A stretch of DNA of 7,861 nt from Gammaproteobacteria bacterium. GTDB lineage: Bacteria; Pseudomonadota; Gammaproteobacteria; UBA4575. A program made the translations under genes and the position numbers. The notes below the pieces were generated by a model. It was not told where the DNA came from. It saw only the letters and a list, made by a program, of their open reading frames with translations, and ran no database searches. The DNA lies in the NCBI GenBank assembly GCA_028281205.1, contig JANQKJ010000275.1, positions 1-7,861 on the forward strand, in the 5' to 3' direction. Below are positions 1 to 4,692 of the stretch, in pieces; position 1 is the stretch's first letter; each line of letters opens with the position of its first letter.

Positions 1-279
1 TAAATAAATATCCACATTGTTAAATTGGGCAAATAATTTCTGGATTTCACCCCAGGCTTTTTCCTGTTCATTGCTGGGATTTTCACCGTTTATTACAGCA
101 TACTTTGCCTCTAACGCAACGCCATCAAACTGAGGTAAATCCATATTCCATATATCCAAGGTTTCGATTTCTGCACTCGGATTTTTAATTTTATACGCGC
201 TTAAAAATTCCTCAGCGACTGTAATTGAGTGGGACCTTTGTTTTCTTGGTGAAGCTTCTACATGTAGTAATTTCGCCAT
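1..279 (-). CDS. azoR: FMN-dependent NADH-azoreductase (flavodoxin-2 fold), C-terminal part outside window
   Basis: Only the first 93 codons are present; the gene continues past the left edge. The start is ATG at 279, with AGGAG at 286-290 six bases upstream. The reading begins MAKLLHVEASPRKQRSHS, then has IETLDIW and DLPQFDG further on. This is the pattern of the AzoR / NAD(P)H-quinone reductase flavodoxin-like family. The SPRKQRSHS segment (residues 10-18) follows beta-1, where the family binds the FMN phosphate. Known members are cytoplasmic flavoenzymes that use NADH to reduce azo dyes and quinones by two electrons. The gene is divergent from a small unknown gene, and its predicted promoter -35 lies inside a Fur-box-like site, so iron repression is likely. 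A link to heme metabolism, such as electron supply for heme breakdown, is inference only. The family call is strong; the exact substrate is unknown. Confidence 0.85.
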   Translation of the reverse strand, partial: MAKLLHVEASPRKQRSHSITVAEEFLSAYKIKNPSAEIETLDIWNMDLPQFDGVALEAKYAVINGENPSNEQEKAWGEIQKLFAQFNNVDIYL

Positions 280-325
280 TGTTAACTCCTAACTAACTGT
301 TTTAATTATAAAAACGTATTTAACA

Positions 326-354
326 CTTATATTTATTGCAAATAATAATGCGAA
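326..354 (-). promoter_or_regulatory. Predicted sigma70 promoter for azoR
   Basis: On the minus strand, a -35 element TTCGCA (349-354, 4/6 to TTGACA) is followed by a 17-bp spacer and a -10 element TATAAG (326-331, 5/6 to TATAAT). Transcription would start near 319 and give a leader of about 40 nt before the azoR ATG. The -35 element overlaps the Fur-box-like palindrome. Seen by eye only; no start-site data. Confidence 0.5.
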
Positions 355-364
355 TCGTTATCAT
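336..364 (+). promoter_or_regulatory. Predicted sigma70 promoter for the small gene at 426
   Basis: On the plus strand, TTGCAA (336-341, 4/6 to TTGACA) is followed by exactly 17 bp and TATCAT (359-364, 5/6 to TATAAT). The start would be near 371, leaving a leader of about 55 nt. The spacer and most of the -10 lie inside the Fur-box-like site at 344-362. Bound Fur would therefore block this promoter and the divergent azoR promoter together. Confidence 0.55.
344..362. promoter_or_regulatory. Fur box between divergent promoters
   Basis: The 19-mer AATAATGCGAATCGTTATC matches the classical Fur consensus GATAATGATAATCATTATC at 15 of 19 positions, mismatching at positions 1, 8, 9 and 14. It sits between two divergent genes and overlaps the -35 of one predicted promoter and the spacer and -10 of the other, the usual geometry of an iron-responsive Fur operator. 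The nearby heme-uptake genes fit an iron-starvation regulon. Binding is predicted, not shown. Confidence 0.75.
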
Positions 365-425
365 TTGTAAAGTGGAGTTATACATTTTTATAAGCTCATA
401 AGAGATAGAAGAGGTTTATTTGATT

Positions 426-680
426 ATGTGTAAAGCTGGAAAAATTACCCACGAAAAAGTCGACTTTGCATCACCTAAAATTAGTGGTGCCAAGAAGGTG
501 ACTTTGAGCGACCTGCCTACAATTGCAGAAAAAATGTGTGAAACATTTGAGTCTTTTCAAGATGCTTACCATCGCGGACTCGTCCTTGTCGGAATATTCA
601 AATCACCTTGCGGTAAAAATCATATATTTATTGAATATAACAAAATGCAACTTCTCGCACCTTTTCACTATGTGCATTAA
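426..680 (+). CDS. Small uncharacterised cytoplasmic protein, predicted Fur-regulated (84 aa)
   Basis: I do not recognise this family. The start is taken as ATG 426, giving 84 residues; an in-frame TTG at 420 would add two. The GAGG at 411-414 is 11 nt before the ATG and 5 nt before the TTG, so the start is not settled. There is no signal peptide or membrane segment. An N-terminal basic stretch (KISGAKKVTLSDL, residues 18-30) is followed by a probable helix (about 31-48) and a hydrophobic strand-like segment (GLVLVGIF, 51-58) leading into SPCGKNHIFIEY (60-71). It has three cysteines (2, 38, 62) and five histidines (9, 49, 66, 81, 84), enough for metal or heme ligation, though no known motif is present. 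It does not match HemP, the small protein often found in heme loci. A Fur box and a sigma70-like promoter lie directly upstream, and it converges on the heme operon. The combination makes it a probable real gene of the iron-starvation response; its function is unknown. Confidence 0.65.
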   Translation: MCKAGKITHEKVDFASPKISGAKKVTLSDLPTIAEKMCETFESFQDAYHRGLVLVGIFKSPCGKNHIFIEYNKMQLLAPFHYVH

Positions 681-681
681 C

Positions 682-712
682 TAATCTTTAGTAAAATATT
701 TACCCTAGATTA
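682..712. terminator. Hairpin between convergent genes, possible bidirectional terminator
   Basis: TAATCT (682-687) pairs with AGATTA (707-712). Inside a 3x3 internal loop, GTAAA (691-695) pairs with TTTAC (699-703) around the loop ATA. It lies two bases past the stop of the small plus-strand gene and 25 bp past the end of the minus-strand heme operon. The stem is AT-rich and there is no clean T-run on either strand, so termination may be weak or Rho-assisted. Confidence 0.4.
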
Positions 713-737
713 AATAGTACACAATAAAATACTACAT

Positions 738-1370
738 TTACGTACGTGCGCGTTTAGCCAGATCAACAAGCGCTTCCCTAACCTGTTGAGGTGTTTCGCA
801 CTTATTATTAAATTGAAATCTCCGCGGCTGATTATTAACTAACAAATCAAACCCATGCGGATCTACACCTAACATCAGCGGATCATCCTCATTAATTTCT
901 ATTGAAGCAAAATTGCAATAATCTCTCATTGCATCAACATGATCATCATTCATATGCTCAGTCATTCGATCTTCAACCTCGCCTGAAAATATATTTATGA
1001 TGTCTAGACTATCTATATCGACTTCATTATTATTTTTATCATGCATTACATATTTAACAGGGCTAATCTCTACCAATTGTGAAATATTTATCTCATCCGG
1101 AAAATATTTTTTATATCTACTCACATAAGGTGACTGAGCATCGATTGGCTTCGAATCACCTATAATATGTAAATCATATTGCTCTCCTTTTAATATAACT
1201 AGTACGCCATTAGTGGGCTCCTGCTTAGAGCAACTTAAGATTAACTTACCATCATGGCTCAAACACATATTACATGGAACATAATCTTGATCATCCATAG
1301 CAAATGCTTTTGATGCGTTATACAAAATTTCTATTGCTGCAATAGTTAAGTTTTCAGTATTTTTATCCAT
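738..1370 (-). CDS. HugZ-like heme-associated protein: divergent split barrel plus C-terminal DUF2470
   Basis: This is a 210-residue cytoplasmic protein. Residues about 130-209 match the DUF2470 domain: HMNDDH at 139-144, DAMRDYC at 146-152, GVDPHGFDLL at 168-177, RRFQF at 183-187 and a final VREALVDLAKRAR helix. In many proteobacterial HugZ-type proteins this domain follows a pyridoxamine-phosphate-oxidase-like split barrel. Residues about 15-110 look like a shortened, diverged version of that barrel (PCNMCLSHDGKLILSCSK, then GDSKPIDAQSPYVSRYKKYFPD). HugZ-family proteins bind heme and some degrade it to free iron, but the clear HutZ-type enzyme here is encoded separately at the front of the operon, so this one could be a heme carrier or regulatory partner. 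It is the last gene of the cluster, 11 nt after hmuV, and has no strong Shine-Dalgarno; the upstream sequence is A-rich. The DUF2470 call is firm; enzymatic activity is not established. Confidence 0.8.
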   Translation of the reverse strand: MDKNTENLTIAAIEILYNASKAFAMDDQDYVPCNMCLSHDGKLILSCSKQEPTNGVLVILKGEQYDLHIIGDSKPIDAQSPYVSRYKKYFPDEINISQLVEISPVKYVMHDKNNNEVDIDSLDIINIFSGEVEDRMTEHMNDDHVDAMRDYCNFASIEINEDDPLMLGVDPHGFDLLVNNQPRRFQFNNKCETPQQVREALVDLAKRART

Positions 1371-1381
1371 ATCATTTATTT

Positions 1382-2164
1382 TTAATTATTTACATAAAAT
1401 CGTTTTGATCCACTTTTTGTTTCCTCTATTACTCCTTTTATAGAAAATATCTCTTCAATAACCTTCTCATTTAAAACCTTGTTTATTGGCCCTACACTTG
1501 CAACCTTGCCGTGTTTCATAAATATGACATTATCTGCATACTGTAAAGCTAAATTAAGGTCATGCAAGACTATAACAATAGTGAATTTTCTTACAGCATA
1601 GTCTTTAAGAATTCGCAATAATTCATGCTGGTATTGCATATCTAAACTAGCTGTAGGCTCATCCAGAAGTAAATAACATTTATTTTGTGAACGGGCTTGG
1701 ACTGCTACTTGAACTAAGGCACGTGCAATTGCCACTCGCTGTTGTTCTCCTCCGGACAAGGTTCCATACTGTCTATGTGCTAAAGAAAGCACATCTAACT
1801 CACGCATCACGCCTTCTGCAATAAGTTCTGGCTGTTCTATTTTTTGTAAATTCTTTGCCGGCCACATACCCAGCATAACTACTTCAGCAACTGTAAATGG
1901 AAATTCAATCTGATTAAATTGGCTAACCACAGCTCTACGGGGTGCCAAGTACTCTTGATCCCAAACATTTAAGTCAATATCATCGATTAAAACAGAACCT
2001 CGACTGGATTTCACTTCACCGCTTAATGCTTTTAATAAGGTTGACTTACCGGCACCATTGGGCCCAAGTATTACTGTCAATTTACCTGAATCCATTGCTG
2101 CAGAAACATCATCAAGCAAATTATTTCCACTCACACTATAAGATATATTTTCGACCTGTATCAT
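1382..2164 (-). CDS. hmuV: Heme ABC importer ATP-binding protein HmuV
   Basis: This is a 260-residue ABC ATPase of the iron-siderophore/heme/B12 importer class, the usual length for HmuV. All nucleotide-binding motifs are intact: Walker A GPNGAGKST (34-42), Q-loop glutamine 82 in SQFNQ, signature LSGGEQQRVAIARAL (136-150), Walker B YLLLDEP (164-170) and the H-loop histidine 201 in VLHDLNLALQYAD. The protein would sit on the cytoplasmic face of HmuU and power heme transfer from periplasm to cytoplasm. The gene begins 5 nt after the hmuU stop and is followed 11 nt later by the DUF2470 gene. Its Shine-Dalgarno is weak, so translational coupling to hmuU is likely. Substrate is assigned from the heme-specific neighbours (hutZ, hmuT); sequence alone cannot exclude other FecCDE-class substrates. 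Confidence 0.93.
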   Translation of the reverse strand: MIQVENISYSVSGNNLLDDVSAAMDSGKLTVILGPNGAGKSTLLKALSGEVKSSRGSVLIDDIDLNVWDQEYLAPRRAVVSQFNQIEFPFTVAEVVMLGMWPAKNLQKIEQPELIAEGVMRELDVLSLAHRQYGTLSGGEQQRVAIARALVQVAVQARSQNKCYLLLDEPTASLDMQYQHELLRILKDYAVRKFTIVIVLHDLNLALQYADNVIFMKHGKVASVGPINKVLNEKVIEEIFSIKGVIEETKSGSKRFYVNN

Positions 2165-2169
2165 ACTTT

Positions 2170-3288
2170 TTAACTTAGAAAATGACGTCTACTCAATAGA
2201 TATAAGAAAAATGGTGCACCTAACAGACTAGTAATAATTCCAATCGGAAGCTCGGCAGGTTGCATAATCATTCTCGCCAGCATATCTGCTAATAACATAA
2301 GCAAAGCTCCCATAATCGCTGAAGCAGGTAATACATAGCGATTATCTGCACCTATCATTAACCTGACTATATGAGGAACGACCAACCCGACAAACCCTAT
2401 AATACCCGTCATTGCAACTGCGGCACCTACTGCAGCAGCACCAAATATAATCAATATTTTCTTTACCCGCTGTACATTGACGCCCATATGAAATGCACTT
2501 GATTCTCCAATCGCCAATGCATTTAATGCATTTCCTAAACTCACTAATATAGCCAAAACTAAACATAACCATATAAATGTAGGAATTACCCCATCCCATT
2601 GCGCGCGTGCAAGGGACCCTAGCGTCCAGAATGTTAATTCCCTTAATTGCTGATCATCACTCAGGAAAACAAGCACCCCCGTTACCGCTGAACAAAATGC
2701 ATTCACTGCGATACCTGCTAGCAATAATGTTGCAACGTTAATACCACCTTTACGATTAACAAATACGTAAAGCACAGCTACAGCCAACAACGCGCCACAC
2801 ATGGCAGCAATAGGTAAACCGAATTTTGATACGCCACCAAATAATGACATTACAACACTCTGGCCTAATACGATGTAGAACACCGCAGCGGTGGATGCAC
2901 CCGCTGATACACCTATCACAGCAGGGTCTGCTAGTGGATTTCTAAACAAGGATTGAAAACATGCACCTGCTACCGCCAATGAAGCTCCAGTAATTAAACC
3001 TAATAAAACCCGTGGGCCGCGTAGAGAACCAATAACTTGTTGCTCGACAAAATCATGTTGATAGTTTGCAAATGGATTAATGTAATCAGTAAGGATATTA
3101 ATTACATGCTTTATAGGAATATGTAGTGGCCCTATCGCTAAACCAAGAATGATAGCAATACCTAAACCAATTCCCAATACGATTAAAGTTAACCTACGCT
3201 GCTGATGGAGAGCTCCAAGTGTTGAAGAGAGCGTTTGCACGTTTGAGTATTTATTTAGTGCTGAGCTAGTGGATACGATAGATGGCAT
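2170..3288 (-). CDS. hmuU: Heme ABC importer permease HmuU (FecCD family)
   Basis: This is a polytopic inner-membrane permease of the FecCD/BtuC/HmuU family. It works as a homodimer that receives substrate from HmuT and is driven by HmuV. With ATG 3288 it has 372 residues. A soluble N-terminus of about 30 residues precedes the first membrane helix (about 34-52), and the rest holds many hydrophobic helices. Family hallmarks are visible: RGPRVLLGLITGASLAVAGACFQ (around 90-112), NPLADPAVIGVSAGA (117-131), GFVGLVVPHIVRL (298-310) and the C-terminal ELPIGIITSLLGAPFFLYLL (346-365). The start is uncertain. ATG 3288 overlaps the hmuT end by 23 nt with little Shine-Dalgarno; ATG 3309 and TTG 3327 lie further upstream; GTG 3240 would avoid overlap and give 356 residues, closer to the family norm. 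The function is clear even though the start is not. Confidence 0.92.
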   Translation of the reverse strand: MPSIVSTSSALNKYSNVQTLSSTLGALHQQRRLTLIVLGIGLGIAIILGLAIGPLHIPIKHVINILTDYINPFANYQHDFVEQQVIGSLRGPRVLLGLITGASLAVAGACFQSLFRNPLADPAVIGVSAGASTAAVFYIVLGQSVVMSLFGGVSKFGLPIAAMCGALLAVAVLYVFVNRKGGINVATLLLAGIAVNAFCSAVTGVLVFLSDDQQLRELTFWTLGSLARAQWDGVIPTFIWLCLVLAILVSLGNALNALAIGESSAFHMGVNVQRVKKILIIFGAAAVGAAVAMTGIIGFVGLVVPHIVRLMIGADNRYVLPASAIMGALLMLLADMLARMIMQPAELPIGIITSLLGAPFFLYLLSRRHFLS

Positions 3289-4099
3289 CCGATAGATTAT
3301 TTGCAGCATGGGCAATACGTGGCCCAAAACCTAATAACAATAATCCATCCATTACAATTATCTGCTTGTTTTTAGCGGCAGGAGTTAAACGTAATGTAGG
3401 CAATGCTAAAACATCTTCTTCACTACCAACACCGGCAACCGCCCGATGTGTAGTTAAAATAAAGTCTGGCGCTGACTTTATAATGGCTTCAGCACTCAGT
3501 GGCTTATAGGAATTAAAATCGTTAATGACATTTTCACCACCAGCTAATTTTATAATTCCATCTGCGCCTGTTTGTTTTCCTGCTACCAGGGCTGAAGCTT
3601 TATCAAAATTTAATATAAACATGATTCGAGGTGCCGACTTATTATCATGTTGGGGCAATTTCCTTAGTTGCTGTTGAATATCTTTAATCAAGCCTTGGCC
3701 CTGACTCTCCATATTAACCGCTTTAGATACTTGACTAACTTTTTCCAGTACACCTTGCGCACTATGTTTATTGGAGACTTTTACAAGCTTCATACCGGAT
3801 GCTTGTAAATGTTCTATAGTTTCTAGAGGGCCGGCACCTTCTTGATATAAAATCAGATCTGGATTCAGAGCCATAATGGGTTCAGCAGAAAGTGCTCGCA
3901 TATAACCGACATTTCTCATATCTTTAGTTGCTTGCGGGTACTGGCTAGTAGTATCTACTGCAACTATCTTATCTTGCAAACCAAGTTGGAATAATATTTC
4001 TGTAATCGATCCACCAATCGATACAATACGCTCGGCCGCATGTACTGGGGAACATATTAAGATCAATGCCAATAAATAAGCACATTTACTATACCTCAT
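3266..4099 (-). CDS. hmuT: Periplasmic heme-binding protein HmuT
   Basis: This is a 277-residue class III (helical-backbone) substrate-binding protein of the heme/siderophore type. A signal peptide spans about 1-21 (hydrophobic LLALILIC, cleavage after PVHA), so the mature protein begins AERIVSIGGSITEIL. The conserved VGYMRALSAE block (64-73) supplies Tyr66, the position used as axial heme ligand in ShuT/HmuT proteins. Glu73 and Glu204 sit where this family has the two acidic residues that dock onto the permease. No histidine occurs between 152 and 217, the region where the Yersinia protein's second ligand would be expected, so binding may be ShuT-like through tyrosine alone (inference). The start codon overlaps the hutZ stop in an ATGA arrangement, implying translational coupling; its 3' end overlaps the predicted hmuU start. 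Confidence 0.92.
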   Translation of the reverse strand: MRYSKCAYLLALILICSPVHAAERIVSIGGSITEILFQLGLQDKIVAVDTTSQYPQATKDMRNVGYMRALSAEPIMALNPDLILYQEGAGPLETIEHLQASGMKLVKVSNKHSAQGVLEKVSQVSKAVNMESQGQGLIKDIQQQLRKLPQHDNKSAPRIMFILNFDKASALVAGKQTGADGIIKLAGGENVINDFNSYKPLSAEAIIKSAPDFILTTHRAVAGVGSEEDVLALPTLRLTPAAKNKQIIVMDGLLLLGFGPRIAHAANNLSDAIYRIH

Positions 4100-4614
4100 G
4101 ATTGCTTATGCCCCTTATCGTTCATATGTCTTATTTTATTAAAATCAGCTTTTTCAAATTCATATGCTTGGGCAAATCCACGTACGTAGGTTGCATAGAA
4201 AGGTTCTAGTATGAATACATGAAAATCTTTCATTTTTTTTAAGAAGTTAATGAAATCTCCAAAACGATCAGCCATTAATGACATACACTGTTCGAACTCT
4301 TCAGTATCACGATCTACACTCTTCACTTCACACTTAAAAGTCAGGCGCTTACGGGCAAACAAATGTTCTGCTTGATCTTCTGATTCAATCAACATCACGC
4401 TCATCTGTTTACCGATTTGAAAATTAGCCGTATGCTCTGAAAGCTCACTAACATAAACAATAAAACAATTTTTATCGTCTAATGCAAAAGGCGCATAACT
4501 TGCCGTTGCAATTCCTTCACTATTTGCTGTAGCAAGTTGCAGCGATTTAAAACCATGTAAAAAATCTCTGGCTTCCTGGGCAACGTCTTTTATTTCTTTC
4601 TTTGCTGCGCTCAT
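4096..4614 (-). CDS. hutZ: Heme utilization / heme-degrading protein HutZ
   Basis: This is a 172-residue cytoplasmic protein of the HutZ type (pyridoxamine-oxidase-like split barrel, usually a dimer). Visible family signatures are SLQLATANSEG (24-34), ASYAPF (38-43), the LFARKRLTF block (85-93) and RGFAQAYEF (145-153). Vibrio cholerae HutZ uses a C-terminal His170 as heme ligand, paired with Asp132 of the other subunit. Here Asp130 (KMKDF) and His169 (DKGHK) occupy the corresponding places, so heme binding should be retained. Known HutZ proteins open heme and release iron for use. The start is ATG 4614 with AGGAG at 4621-4625, six bases away, a strong ribosome-binding site that fits a first gene of an operon. 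Its stop overlaps the hmuT start. The assignment is firm; the chemistry is by homology. Confidence 0.92.
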   Translation of the reverse strand: MSAAKKEIKDVAQEARDFLHGFKSLQLATANSEGIATASYAPFALDDKNCFIVYVSELSEHTANFQIGKQMSVMLIESEDQAEHLFARKRLTFKCEVKSVDRDTEEFEQCMSLMADRFGDFINFLKKMKDFHVFILEPFYATYVRGFAQAYEFEKADFNKIRHMNDKGHKQS

Positions 4615-4692
4615 AATTCTCTCCTAGCATTAAAATAAAAATTTCTTATTCGAGGCATATTTAAATAAGTTTCTTATGTAAAAATAGATACA
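4615..4692 (-). other. Intergenic gap between receptor gene and hutZ operon
   Basis: These 78 bases hold the hutZ Shine-Dalgarno (AGGAG, 4621-4625) and a weak 6-bp inverted repeat, CTTATT (4645-4650) with AATAAG (4664-4669). On the coding strand the repeat is followed by an A/T-rich run. A TTTACA -35-like hexamer is present, but no good -10 pairs with it. I see no convincing Fur box. Either the operon has its own undetected promoter, or it is read through from the receptor gene. Confidence 0.35.

Noticed and set aside
426..680. The small Fur-linked protein as HemP
   Set aside because: HemP proteins are shorter and carry a conserved C-terminal pattern ending near LILTK. Nothing like it is present; only the context is similar.
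4039..4099. HmuT as a lipoprotein through Cys16
   Set aside because: The residue before the cysteine is isoleucine, not Gly/Ala/Ser, so there is no lipobox. A normal cleavage site (PVHA before AERIV) follows.
4645..4669. CTTATT/AATAAG hairpin as a terminator of the receptor gene
   Set aside because: The stem has only 6 AT-rich pairs with a 13-nt loop and no clean T-run. It is too weak to call, and read-through into hutZ remains possible.
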